This document shows positions 52,401-60,468 of a DNA stretch of 64,000 nucleotides, piece after piece. Numbering within the stretch: position 1 is the first letter of the stretch; each line of letters begins with the position of its first letter. A model generated the notes under the pieces. The model was given only the letters and a program-made list of their open reading frames with translations. It was not told where the DNA came from and ran no database searches. This DNA comes from Fibrobacter sp. UWB16 (GTDB lineage: Bacteria; Fibrobacterota; Fibrobacteria; Fibrobacterales; Fibrobacteraceae): NCBI RefSeq assembly GCF_900215325.1, contig NZ_OCMS01000001.1, forward strand, positions 1 to 64,000, in the 5' to 3' direction. The position numbers were made by a program, and so were the translations under genes.

Positions 52401-53325
52401 CGGCACCCGGGAACGGAGAAATCGCCGTCGGGTGGTTGTGGGTTTCGACCTTCATGAGGATATCGACTTCTTCGTTGTGGAAGTCGTACTTGTTGTTGCG
52501 CGGGTCAGCGTAGAAACGGCCAGCCGTTGCACCCTTCATCACAGCGGCGTTATCCTTGTAAGCGCTGAAGATGTTGGAATTGTGGAGCTGGTAAGTGTTC
52601 TTGATCATCTGGAACAAGGACTTGTCCTGCTTCACGCCATCGATGGTCCATTCGGCACCGAACACCTTGTGGCGGCAGTGTTCCGAGTTTGCCTGCGCGA
52701 ACATGTAAAGTTCCACGTCGGTCGGATTGCGCTTGAGTTCGGTGAAGTTCTTGACGAGGTAATCGATTTCGTCCGGAGAAAGAGCGAGGCCCATTTCCTT
52801 GTCGGCCTTCACGAGGGCGTCGCGGCCTTCGGTAAGCACCGGAATCACGTTCAGCGGACGCGGTTCTTCCTTGCTGAAGAGCACTTCGAGGGAAGCGGTG
52901 TCAGCAAACACGGCCTGAGTCATGCGGTCGTGAATCTTGGCAGAAACCTTTTCGCGGGCACCGGCGGGAGCAGCACCTTCAAACTTCACGTAGTAAGCAA
53001 TGGCGCGTTCGATGCGCTTGATTGCCGGGAGGCCGCAAATGTGAGCGATATCGGTAGCCTTCGAGCTCCACGGGCTGATTGTACCCGGACGCGGGCAGAC
53101 CACAAAGAGTTCACCTTCGAGCGCCTTGACTTCGCGCATCGGGCCGTAATGAAGGACCTTTTCGAGCGTTTCCTTTTCGGAAGCGGTCAGGTCGGCGGAC
53201 AGATCCACCACATGGAGGAATTCGGCATACACAGATGCAACCGGAATCCCAGCGGCCTTAAAATCAGATGAAAGCTTTTGCAGACGGAAATCCGACAGAG
53301 CCGGAGTACCACGAAGAATGAGCAT
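49450..53325 (-). CDS. purL: Phosphoribosylformylglycinamidine synthase, single-chain
   Basis: 1291 aa, the large gamma-proteobacterial/eukaryotic-type FGAM synthase (step 4 of purine synthesis). N-terminal PurS-like region, then ATP-grasp-like/AIRS domains ([87 protein letters not shown]). C-terminal class I glutaminase with [12 protein letters not shown] (Cys), HGEGRAEF and MPHPERVFR (His, Glu). TATATTTG promoter element 34 nt before the ATG. Confidence 0.96.
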   Translation of the reverse strand: MLILRGTPALSDFRLQKLSSDFKAAGIPVASVYAEFLHVVDLSADLTASEKETLEKVLHYGPMREVKALEGELFVVCPRPGTISPWSSKATDIAHICGLPAIKRIERAIAYYVKFEGAAPAGAREKVSAKIHDRMTQAVFADTASLEVLFSKEEPRPLNVIPVLTEGRDALVKADKEMGLALSPDEIDYLVKNFTELKRNPTDVELYMFAQANSEHCRHKVFGAEWTIDGVKQDKSLFQMIKNTYQLHNSNIFSAYKDNAAVMKGATAGRFYADPRNNKYDFHNEEVDILMKVETHNHPTAISPFPGAATGSGGEIRDEGATGKGSKPKAGLTGFSVSNLKLPGAVQPWEKDFGSPSRIASALDIMIDGPLGGAAFNNEYGRPNILGYFRTFEQEVSSEKGTEVRGYHKPIMLAGGLGNIKHQHIEKGHIDPGDHLIVLGGPAMLIGLGGGAASSVANGAGNESLDFASVQRENPEMERRCQEVIDRCWAMNEENPITFIHDVGAGGLSNAFPELVNDGGLGGKFELRNVPNDEPGMSPFEIWSNESQERYVIAIAGDKLDVFDAICKRERCPYAVVGEAIPEKHLTLTDKHFGTTPIDMPLGVLLGKPPRMIRNEKSQKRPLSSQVVPAGVTVKELAHRVLANPTVADKTFLISIGDRSVTGMICRDQMVGPWQVPVADCAVTSATLDTYEGEVMSMGERAPIALISPAAAARMTVAESLTNMAAACVPDMGRVNLSANWMATPNYEGDGADLYEAVKSIGMELCPELGITIPVGKDSMSMSTVWQDEKGSHRVTAPISLVISAFAPCADVRKTLTPQLLQKKDTTLVLVDLARGKNRMGASIAAQVYNLLGDKAPDVDSAKELRAFFETIQKLNADGKIMAYHDKSDGGLFTTVVEMAFAGHVGVTLDATALKGNVIDALFNEELGAVLQVANADLAAVKAAFEAVGLGDTVSEIGKLNDTYNIVIGDYTEGLSDLRAIWSDTTRRIAALRDNPECAESEYKLKLEQDDPGITPKVTFDLAASAKVIKDYASRPKMAILREQGVNGELEMAAAFAKAGFESIDVHMTDILSGRVSLKDFNGLVACGGFSYGDVLGAGEGWAKSILFNPKARAEFEAYFNRKDTFTLGVCNGCQMVSNLKDLIPGAKHWPRFVQNISERFEARYCSLKVEDTPAVLLKGMAGSVLPIAVAHGEGRAEFASREAAEACLKTGLVALRYVDGKHEYTERYPLNPNGSPFGINGLCSEDGRALVMMPHPERVFRTCQYSWHPAEWGEDGPWMQLFRNGRIFVG

Positions 53326-53358
53326 TTTGACCTCTTTTAGCCTAAATATTTACCGCCC

Positions 53359-53366
53359 CAAATATA
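53359..53366 (-). promoter_or_regulatory. Candidate -10 of purL (TATATTTG)
   Basis: Exact TAnnTTTG match, overlapped by a CCCCTAAAT...ATTTGGGG imperfect dyad (about 53355-53379) that could be an operator. Confidence 0.45.
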
Positions 53367-53473
53367 GCAATTTAGGGGAAAGATTAAAGACTAGAAAGAC
53401 GAAGACAAGAATGCAATGAAGGTGGCTAAAAAAGAGGTTTGAGGCAATCGAACAGACTTTTTTTTGCGTTTTT

Positions 53474-53690
53474 ATGCTACTAAACATTCATTTTCAGCAA
53501 TTTAGTAGCACATTTTTTACTTTGTTCAATAGATTTTTGATAATGAAAGAGTGTCATATGCTATTAAATCAGCATTTCAACAATTTTAGTAGCATAATTA
53601 CAGCGTTAATTCTGAAAAAAAACGCCCAGATTGGTTAATTTATTCAAAAATTATGCTACTAAATTCGGATTTTTAAGCATTTAGTAGCAC
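53474..53690. repeat. Three 36-bp inverted repeats (TGCTACTAAA-N16-TTTAGTAGCA)
   Basis: Arms at 53475-53484/53501-53510, 53559-53568/53585-53594 and 53654-53663/53680-53689. Each arm pair is 10 bp, the central spacer is exactly 16 nt in all three, and the spacer sequence varies. The middle copy has one arm mismatch (CTATTAAA). Centres are 84 and 95 nt apart. They occupy the 572-nt gap between hisD and purL, which otherwise contains only a terminator and a family B repeat; no gene seen. Confidence 0.85.
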
Positions 53691-53737
53691 ATTTTCGCAT
53701 TTTGTCCACTTTCAGCGAGCGAAAAACGCTTTTTCAG

Positions 53738-53765
53738 CAAAAAAAAGCTCCGCAAATTGCGGAGC
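53738..53765 (-). terminator. Terminator of hisD
   Basis: Minus strand GCTCCGCA / TGCGGAGC 8-bp stem followed by T7. Confidence 0.85.
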
Positions 53766-53794
53766 CGTTTCATAAAATGTAAATAGAACTGTGT

Positions 53795-53890
53795 AAGGAG
53801 ATTCCGGCTCGGTGGCCGGAATGACATCACTGCCGGGAGATGCCCGCTTACTTCGACTGCGCTCAGCACAGGCTCCGGCGGGCATGACAA
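53795..53890. repeat. Composite dispersed repeat (families A and B)
   Basis: GGAGATTCCGGCTCGGTGGC then CGGAATGACA, followed by GGAGATGCCCGC enclosing CTTCGACTGCGCTCAGCACA and closing CGGGCATGACA. Confidence 0.75.
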
Positions 53891-53897
53891 TTCACAA

Positions 53898-55187
53898 TTA
53901 CAGTCTCTTGAGGACTGCGGCGGCGTGGTGGATGAAGCCTTCTTCGTTCGCCACGACAGCAATTGCCTTCGCGTTCTTCTTGATAGCCTTTTCGCTATAC
54001 TTGATGATGCTCATGCGCTTGAGGAAGTCATAGACGCCGAGCGGGCTGAAGAAGCGACCCGTGCCGTTCGTTGGGAGCACATGGTTCGGGCCTGCAAAGT
54101 AGTCGCCCACCGGTTCAGAAGACCAGGGGCCGATAAACACGGCACCCGCATTTTCAATCTGGGCTGCCATGGATTCAGCTTCGTCGGTCATGATTTCCAT
54201 GTGTTCCGGAGCAATGGCATTAGCAATGGCCACACCGTCGAACCAGTCCTTCACCACAAGGATGCGACCGAAGTTGTCGAGCACCTTTTGGAGCAATTCG
54301 CGTTTCGGGGAATTTTCCACCTGAATGTCCACACATTCACTAATCATCTGTGCGGTTTCCATGTTGTCTGTAATGCAGATAGCAGCTTCAAAGCCAGAAC
54401 CGTGTTCCGCCTGGCTCAAGAGGTCAGCAGCGACAAAGTCCGGATCGCAGGTGTTGTCTGCAAGCACGAGCACTTCGGACGGGCCAGCCACCATGTCGAT
54501 ATCGACAATGCCAAAGACTTCCTTCTTCGCAACGGCGGCAAAGACGTTACCCGGGCCCACAATCTTGTCGACACGTTCCACGACGACCTTGCCCTTGCCA
54601 TCCTTGGCTCCGTAAGCGAGCATGCCGATAGCCTGAGCGCCACCGATGTGGTAAACTTCGGTAATGCCGAGTTCGCAAAGCACAAAAGCCACCGCGCGAT
54701 TGATTTCGCCCTTGATCGGAGTCACGACAACGATGTCCTTGACACCAGCGACAATGGCCGGAACCGCATTCATAATGACGGTACTCGGATAAATGCCAGC
54801 ACCGCCCGGAACATAGAGACCCACGCGCTTCATCGGACGAATACGCTGACCGAGAACCACGCCGTCCTTGCCTTCCATGAGCCAAGAATCTTCCATCTGG
54901 TTCACGTGGAAATCGCGAACATTCTTGATAGCCTGCTTGAGAGCGCGCTGCATTTCGGGCGGGCACTTGGCGGCAGACTTCTTGATTTCGGCTTCGGACA
55001 CGCGGAGGTTCTTGCCTTTGAGGCCATCGAACTTCTGGGCGTATTCCACAGCCTTCGCATAACCGCCGTTCTTGATGTCGGCGAGAATGTCCATGACCTT
55101 GTCGTGAATTTCCTTGCTCGGAGCAACTTCACGACCACAAATTCTGTCAATCTCTTGAGACTTCGGAGTGACTTTTACGATTTTCAT
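53898..55187 (-). CDS. hisD: Histidinol dehydrogenase
   Basis: 429 aa. NAD-dependent, Zn enzyme oxidising L-histidinol to L-histidine, last step of the pathway. Signature PGNVFAAVAKKEVFGIVDID then MVAGPSEVLVLAD, DLLSQAEHGSGF, PEHMEIM and GPNHVLPTNGTGRFFSPLGV. Full length. No other his gene is next to it, so histidine genes are scattered here. It starts 71 nt after the stop of cimA; a shared transcript is possible. Confidence 0.95.
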   Translation of the reverse strand: MKIVKVTPKSQEIDRICGREVAPSKEIHDKVMDILADIKNGGYAKAVEYAQKFDGLKGKNLRVSEAEIKKSAAKCPPEMQRALKQAIKNVRDFHVNQMEDSWLMEGKDGVVLGQRIRPMKRVGLYVPGGAGIYPSTVIMNAVPAIVAGVKDIVVVTPIKGEINRAVAFVLCELGITEVYHIGGAQAIGMLAYGAKDGKGKVVVERVDKIVGPGNVFAAVAKKEVFGIVDIDMVAGPSEVLVLADNTCDPDFVAADLLSQAEHGSGFEAAICITDNMETAQMISECVDIQVENSPKRELLQKVLDNFGRILVVKDWFDGVAIANAIAPEHMEIMTDEAESMAAQIENAGAVFIGPWSSEPVGDYFAGPNHVLPTNGTGRFFSPLGVYDFLKRMSIIKYSEKAIKKNAKAIAVVANEEGFIHHAAAVLKRL

Positions 55188-55258
55188 TTTAACAGACCTT
55201 CTATTTTTTAAACTCTAAAACCCAGCGCGGTTCGGCAAATTGTCACGGTTCAGCTATT

Positions 55259-56866
55259 TTACACGGACGCCACATCCAAATGCTTGTATGCATTCGGGAT
55301 AACGTTGTCTTCAAGCAAAATCTTGTACGTAAGGCCATCGACAAAAGCAGTCCAACAGGCCTCAATGATGTTGCTCGAAACGCCGACCATGTTCCAGTAG
55401 CCGTGTTCATCGCCAAACGTCGTCCACACGCGAACCGTCGCATCGGATGCCACATTGGAACCGAGCACGCGCACCTTGAAGTCATCCAGGCGCACACTTT
55501 CCATGCACGGGAAGAACGGCAAAAGCGCCTTACGGAGAGCGGCATCAAGAGCGTTAACCGGACCGTCACCTTCGCTCACCTGGTGGCTAATCTTGTCGCC
55601 CACCTGGAGCTTGACCGTAGCCTGCGACACAGAAACACCCTGCGGCGTTTTGTCTTCAATCACGCGGTAGTTGAGCACTTTGAACGGTTCCTTGACCATT
55701 CCCAAGTGGCGGTAGACCAAGAGCTTGAAGCTCGCTTCGGCGGAGTCGAAATGCCAGCCCGCATTTTCGCGTTCCTTGATTTCCTTGAGGAGGCTTGCCA
55801 CCACCGGATCCTTCTTGTCAATGCCCGGCTTGATGGCCTTGAGCTTTTCGACAACGAGAGAACCACCGGCCTGGTCGCTCGTGACAAACACGCGGTCGTT
55901 GCCCACGGTATGCGGGTCGATATGTTCAAAGCTGCGGCTGACTTTCATCACACCATCGATATGAGCACCGCCCTTATGGGCAAAGGCAGCATCCCCCACA
56001 TACGGAGCATGCACGTCGCTCGGCAAGTTCACAATCTGGTCGATGTTGCCGCTCAGCTGGCGCAAGTGAGAGAGCTTCTTGGCAGCCGTAAAATCGCAGT
56101 CCATCTTGAACTTCAAATCGGCGGCAATCGTCGTGAGGTTTGCGTTACCACAGCGTTCACCGTAGCCATTCACCACGCCCTGCACCATCACGCAACCCGC
56201 CTTCACAGCGTAAATCGAGTTTGCCACGGCAAGACCACTATCGTTATGGACATGGATGCCAAGCGGCGTCGAAATTCTAGCCTGAACCTTCTTTACGATT
56301 TCTTCGATTTCCCACGGCATCGTTCCGCCGTTCGTATCGCAAAGCACAATGCAATCGGCATGGCCAAGTTCAGCCGCCTTGAGCGTTTCGAGCGCATATT
56401 CCGGATTCGCCTTGTAGCCATCGAAGAAATGTTCCGCATCGTAAATCACCTCTTCGGAATGTTCCTTGAGGTATGCGACAGAAGACTCGATCATGTCGAG
56501 GTTTTCTTCGAGAGTCGTGCGGATAACGTCCGTCACATGCAAATCCCAGCTCTTGCCAAAAATCGTCTTGACCGGAGCTTCGGACTTGATGAGCGCCTGC
56601 AAAAGCGGATCGTTCTCGGGCAAAATACCCGGACGGCGCGTAGAGCCAAATGCGGCAATTTTTGCATGCTTGAGCTTTACGTCCTTGATGAGCTTGAAAA
56701 ATTCCTCATCGGTCGGATTGCTGGGGTTCGGCCAACCGCCTTCAATATAGTCAAATCCAAAGTGGTCCAAAATTCGAGCGATCTGGACTTTATCAGCTAA
56801 GGAGAGACTTATTTTACGGTCTTGGTTACCGTCACGGAGCGTTGTATCGTATAAAAGGACTTTCAT
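55259..56866 (-). CDS. cimA: Citramalate synthase
   Basis: 535 aa of the TIGR00977-type (R)-citramalate synthase: pyruvate + acetyl-CoA to citramalate, entry to threonine-independent isoleucine synthesis. DRE-TIM barrel motifs: LYDTTLRDGNQD, IEGGWPNPSNPTDEEFF, HVHNDSGLAVANS and GYGERCGNANLTT. C-terminal LeuA-type regulatory domain (residues about 385-530), usual site of isoleucine feedback. The IEGGWP loop and length separate it from 2-isopropylmalate synthase. No Shine-Dalgarno; TATTTTTA lies 5 nt before the ATG. Confidence 0.9.
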   Translation of the reverse strand: MKVLLYDTTLRDGNQDRKISLSLADKVQIARILDHFGFDYIEGGWPNPSNPTDEEFFKLIKDVKLKHAKIAAFGSTRRPGILPENDPLLQALIKSEAPVKTIFGKSWDLHVTDVIRTTLEENLDMIESSVAYLKEHSEEVIYDAEHFFDGYKANPEYALETLKAAELGHADCIVLCDTNGGTMPWEIEEIVKKVQARISTPLGIHVHNDSGLAVANSIYAVKAGCVMVQGVVNGYGERCGNANLTTIAADLKFKMDCDFTAAKKLSHLRQLSGNIDQIVNLPSDVHAPYVGDAAFAHKGGAHIDGVMKVSRSFEHIDPHTVGNDRVFVTSDQAGGSLVVEKLKAIKPGIDKKDPVVASLLKEIKERENAGWHFDSAEASFKLLVYRHLGMVKEPFKVLNYRVIEDKTPQGVSVSQATVKLQVGDKISHQVSEGDGPVNALDAALRKALLPFFPCMESVRLDDFKVRVLGSNVASDATVRVWTTFGDEHGYWNMVGVSSNIIEACWTAFVDGLTYKILLEDNVIPNAYKHLDVASV

Positions 56867-56871
56867 GTGGG

Positions 56872-56879
56872 TAAAAATA
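56872..56879 (-). promoter_or_regulatory. Candidate -10 of cimA (TATTTTTA)
   Basis: Seven of eight match to TAnnTTTG, 5 nt before the ATG. Confidence 0.4.
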
Positions 56880-56892
56880 GAAAAAACATCAC

Positions 56893-56975
56893 CGTCATCC
56901 TGACACTGAAAGTGGAAGGATCCAGTAAAATCAAGACATAACTGGATTCTTCGTCCTTGCGGACTCAGAATGACG
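56893..56975. repeat. Dispersed palindromic repeat (family A, two arms)
   Basis: CGTCATCCTGACACTGAAAG...GGAAGGATCCAGTAAAA, then CTGGATTCTTCGTCCTTGCG followed by GACTCAGAATGACG. Confidence 0.75.
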
Positions 56976-57004
56976 TATGAAGCAAGAATTGAATATGAGC
57001 TTAG

Positions 57005-58120
57005 TTACTCGCGATCGTCGAGGGGTTCGGCGTCTTCGGGTTCTTCAACAGTCCATTCGCGGATGTGCTTTGCAAGTTCAGTTGCTCCAGCGCGTTCCAC
57101 CTCATCCGAAATCGCATTCAGCTCAGACGCATCGAGGCCCGGCAAATCGCGTTCGTAATGATTGACGTAGCTTTCGAGCAATTCGAACTTCTTGAGATTT
57201 GCAAGGAGCATCATCAAGCTCGTGTCGCACTTGCCGCTATCGCGGTACTTGATGTGATCGAACAAAAGCTTGTCGACGCCAGCGTCGTCCTTGAGCATGC
57301 AGAGTCTCGAGAGGTTCATGACCTTCGGGTAGCATTCGTACAAACGCGTGGCGTACTTGAGACAATCCGTCTTGCGGCCTTCGCGGTCAGCAATGGCGGC
57401 CTGCAAATCGAGGAACGCTTCTTCGTCTTCGGCACCCGGATCTTTCACATCGCCAAGCCACTGCTTTGCCATAGAAATGTTGCCAGCAACAAAGTAGGAG
57501 TTTGCAATGTCGATGAGCGTTGCATTGCTCTTGTCCGGGTCCTTGTAAAGCGAAGCCTTCGCAAAGTTTTCAGTATCCTTGATGGCATCCGCCATATCGC
57601 AAATCGCATCGAGAACGTCTTCGCGATTTTCAAGTTCCGTCGCATCAATCACGCTCAGGAGCTCTTCAATCAAAGCCTTTGCACGTTCCACCGGCATTAC
57701 ATCTTCAATCGAGAGGAACACGACCTCGCGGCCTTCCCCACCCACATGGCGCACCGCCAAATCGTGGATCAGGTCCGCAATGTAATCCTTGTCGTCATAA
57801 GTCTTCGCGACTTCGATAAAGAACGTTCCGGCATCGTAGAACAAGTCGTTCCACGTATCCATTTCTTCGTCGTCTGCCTTGAAAGCCAAGAAATCGCAGC
57901 GAAGCGTCCAAGCCAAAAGTTCAAGCTGGAGCTTCACATCCTTGATTTTTTCAATATCGTCAAGACCATTCGCAATAGCCTCGTACAGTTCGTCCGGGCG
58001 GTGCAACAAACGGCTTTGTCCGTTCACAATTTCGCAAAGAGTCTTGCGAAGACGGTCTTCTTTACCACGAAAAGCCGCCTCAGCAGAAGGCGACTTCCAA
58101 AATTTTTTCTTTTTAGCCAT
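57005..58120 (-). CDS. Hypothetical helical (TPR-like) cytosolic protein
   Basis: 371 aa. Basic N-terminus (MAKKKKFWKSPSAEAAFRGK), then all-helical, acidic sequence. Around residues 195-270 helix pairs look TPR-like (ATLIDIANSYFVAGNISMAK, QWLGDVKDPGAEDEEAFLDL, DCLKYATRLYECYPKV). No catalytic motif, signal or membrane segment. TACATTTA lies 4 nt before the ATG and no Shine-Dalgarno is present. Its stop is upstream of a repeat, so it appears monocistronic. Function unknown. Confidence 0.7.
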   Translation of the reverse strand: MAKKKKFWKSPSAEAAFRGKEDRLRKTLCEIVNGQSRLLHRPDELYEAIANGLDDIEKIKDVKLQLELLAWTLRCDFLAFKADDEEMDTWNDLFYDAGTFFIEVAKTYDDKDYIADLIHDLAVRHVGGEGREVVFLSIEDVMPVERAKALIEELLSVIDATELENREDVLDAICDMADAIKDTENFAKASLYKDPDKSNATLIDIANSYFVAGNISMAKQWLGDVKDPGAEDEEAFLDLQAAIADREGRKTDCLKYATRLYECYPKVMNLSRLCMLKDDAGVDKLLFDHIKYRDSGKCDTSLMMLLANLKKFELLESYVNHYERDLPGLDASELNAISDEVERAGATELAKHIREWTVEEPEDAEPLDDRE

Positions 58121-58124
58121 GTTC

Positions 58125-58132
58125 TAAATGTA
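58125..58132 (-). promoter_or_regulatory. Candidate -10 of the 371-aa protein gene (TACATTTA)
   Basis: Seven of eight match, 4 nt before the ATG; lies in the 16-nt gap after the GLUG lipoprotein gene's stop. Confidence 0.4.
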
Positions 58133-58136
58133 GAAA

Positions 58137-59633
58137 TTACTTAATCCAGCTAAAAGACGGATAGCCGTTAAACTTGGTCGGATCGATGGTCCAAACACTG
58201 CCGGCGCCGTTCAATGTAGCCACAAACGTAGCAGCCTTCATATCGGCAGTCGTAACGCCCGTCGGGATGGCGATGCCAAACGGAGCATCACCACCAAAGA
58301 CCTGGCAGCCTTCACCAACCGTCGAGTCATAAAAGACATTTGTCAAGGTGATTGTCGATTTGCCACTGCCGGCCACGGTTCCTGCATAGTTTTCATTAGG
58401 AATCGTTCCTGCATTATAGCTCGATTCGACATTGGACTGGCCATCAATAATGCCTGCAAGACCGCCCAAATTGGAAGCCTGCCCAGCCAATTCACCTTGG
58501 TTGAACACATTCTTTGCCGTAGAGTTTTTCAAGCTACCGAAAACGCCACCAGTTGCCATTGCCTTCTTTACAGAGACCTTCCCTGCATTGAAAACTTCAT
58601 TGACAACAGAATTGTTCGAGGTTTCCGCAAAGACACCTGCAACATTGCTCATCGCGCCTTCATCGGCGGTAACAGCACCATAATTGCCAACGTGATCAGC
58701 CTTAGTCGATGAAAGGGAGGCGATAACACCAGCGACATTCGAAGTTCCTGTCACGTTACCGTAATTCAGCAAATCACGAACAAAGCCAACGTTTTCAGCA
58801 GCACCTTCATTTTTAGTTGTAGTGGCAAAAGCACCAGCAACACCACCTACAGTGGACTTGCCCGTGACATCAGCTTTGTTCACCACATTATCAAACGAAC
58901 CATCTTGCAAGCGGCCAACAACACCACCCACAGAATTTTCGCCCTTTACAATACCAGAGACTGCAACATTAGCCACACTGACATTCGAAGCTTCACCGAC
59001 TAAGCCGCCTACGCGGTCCTTTCCGCTAATTTCGATATCTTCAAGAACGCAGTTTTCTACGATCGTCGAATCCATCTTTCCGGCAAGGACACCTGCATTT
59101 GTGCCGACGCTCATCTTGGCGCCCTTAAGCACAACATTACTGATGCGAGCTCCACGGGTCAAGCCAAATAGACCGCTATAGCTAGCCGTATCGCTGATAG
59201 TCAAGCCTGAAATTGTTTTGGAACTACCGTCATAAGAACCGCTAAAGGAGCGATTTCCATACCCATAGGCATTCTTTCCAAAAATGCCAATCGGCTTCCA
59301 TGCTTTTGTAAGCGCAATATCTGCGGTCTGTTTAAAATACATGCCCCTAAAGGTCATTGCTGAATCGCTTACATAGAACTCGATGGATGCAAGTTGCTGT
59401 TCATTGGTAACAAGGAACGGATCTTCAGCTGTTCCGCTACCACTCCAGACATCCGAAAAATCTCGAGTTAGCTTGACCTCTTTCTCGTTTTCTGGAATAG
59501 AGTCAAGCGGGGGCTGCTGTTCTTCAGGTTTTTCACTTTCAGGCGCTGTAGTTGCAAACGATGAATTATCATCACTACAGGCAAAAAGAAACATTGGCAA
59601 CGCTGCCACAGATAAAATTTTCGCAAAACGCAT
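58137..59633 (-). CDS. Lipoprotein with GLUG-type repeats
   Basis: 498 aa from the ATG at 59633 (GAGG 6 nt upstream; a TTG two codons earlier is the alternative). Lipobox LFAC. Pro/Glu-rich spacer, then WSGSGTAEDPFLVTNEQQLA, the entry segment common before GLUG domains, and about ten repeats of the beta-helix type SVGGVVGRLQDGSFDNVVN, TVGGVAG, NVAGVFAE, NLGGLAGIIDG. It ends in a typical FNGYPSFSWIK. Likely a surface beta-helix with adhesive or binding role; ligand unknown. Confidence 0.85.
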   Translation of the reverse strand: MRFAKILSVAALPMFLFACSDDNSSFATTAPESEKPEEQQPPLDSIPENEKEVKLTRDFSDVWSGSGTAEDPFLVTNEQQLASIEFYVSDSAMTFRGMYFKQTADIALTKAWKPIGIFGKNAYGYGNRSFSGSYDGSSKTISGLTISDTASYSGLFGLTRGARISNVVLKGAKMSVGTNAGVLAGKMDSTIVENCVLEDIEISGKDRVGGLVGEASNVSVANVAVSGIVKGENSVGGVVGRLQDGSFDNVVNKADVTGKSTVGGVAGAFATTTKNEGAAENVGFVRDLLNYGNVTGTSNVAGVIASLSSTKADHVGNYGAVTADEGAMSNVAGVFAETSNNSVVNEVFNAGKVSVKKAMATGGVFGSLKNSTAKNVFNQGELAGQASNLGGLAGIIDGQSNVESSYNAGTIPNENYAGTVAGSGKSTITLTNVFYDSTVGEGCQVFGGDAPFGIAIPTGVTTADMKAATFVATLNGAGSVWTIDPTKFNGYPSFSWIK

Positions 59634-59680
59634 ATCCAACCTCTGGTGTAAATTGCCACACTCCTCGATTTAAATTAAAT

Positions 59681-59720
59681 AAAAAAAGACCGGAACGTAC
59701 GTCCGGTTCCAGTCTTTTTT
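59681..59720 (-). terminator. Terminator of slyD
   Basis: AAAAAAGAC-C-GGAAC / GTTCC-A-GTCTTTTTT long stem, 9-nt loop; A/T tails make it potentially bidirectional. Confidence 0.85.
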
Positions 59721-59760
59721 CACATTTTTTAAGGGAAATCAGCGAGCGTCGCCCAAAGCC

Positions 59761-60372
59761 TTACTTACCGTGGTGTTCAGCGTGGTGTTCGCAGCCGCAG
59801 CCGCCGTTACCATCGCAATTTTCCTTGTTGCCATGGCCACCGCATTCGCATTCGTGGCCTTCTTCGCCGCACTTGCATTCATGGTCTTCGCCGTCATGAC
59901 CACCGCAGCAGCAGTGATGTTCAAACGGCTTGAGGTCTTCTTCTGTTGCTTCACGGACGGAGACAACTTCGATAGCAAAGTTGAGATTCTTGCCAGCAAG
60001 TTCGTGGTTTGCATCGATGATAGCCGTCTTTTCGCCAACAGACTTGATGCGAATCGGCATCGGGCCATTCGGAGTCTGGGCATAGAACATCATGCCGGCT
60101 TCGACATGATCGACACCCTGGAAAACGTTCAGCGGAACTTCCTGGGTCATGCGTTCATCGTATTCGCCGTAACCTTCAGCCGGAATGACGACAACATCAA
60201 ACTTGTCGCCCATATCGTGACCGACCATAGCCTTTTCGAGGCCCGGAACGATCATGTGCATGCCCTGAATGTACTGGAGCGGTTCGCGACCTTCCGAAGA
60301 ATCGATCACGGCACCTTCGTCGGACTTGAGGGTGTAATGCATCTGGACGACTGTTTTTTCTGCAATTTTCAT
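59761..60372 (-). CDS. slyD: FKBP-type peptidylprolyl isomerase SlyD
   Basis: 203 aa. FKBP domain (YTLKSDEGAVIDSSEGREPL, GMHMIVPGLEKAMVGHDMGD) with inserted IF chaperone domain (EVPLNVFQGVDHVEAGMMFY). The tail of about 50 residues is rich in His, Cys, Asp, Glu and Gly (HHCCCGGHDGEDHECKCGEE), the metal-binding tail used in nickel delivery to hydrogenases in the family. The Shine-Dalgarno AAAGGA precedes the ATG. Confidence 0.93.
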   Translation of the reverse strand: MKIAEKTVVQMHYTLKSDEGAVIDSSEGREPLQYIQGMHMIVPGLEKAMVGHDMGDKFDVVVIPAEGYGEYDERMTQEVPLNVFQGVDHVEAGMMFYAQTPNGPMPIRIKSVGEKTAIIDANHELAGKNLNFAIEVVSVREATEEDLKPFEHHCCCGGHDGEDHECKCGEEGHECECGGHGNKENCDGNGGCGCEHHAEHHGK

Positions 60373-60468
60373 AAATATCCTTTAGAATCGCGAGTCAAAC
60401 CCGCGGTTGAACTATGAGTCGCAAATGTAGAAAAATTAAGAATTAGGATTTCGGAGTTCGGAGCGATC

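Noticed and set aside
53474-53690. Possible small CRISPR array
   Set aside because: Only three units, inverted-repeat arms with variable centres rather than constant repeats, uneven spacing, no cas genes.
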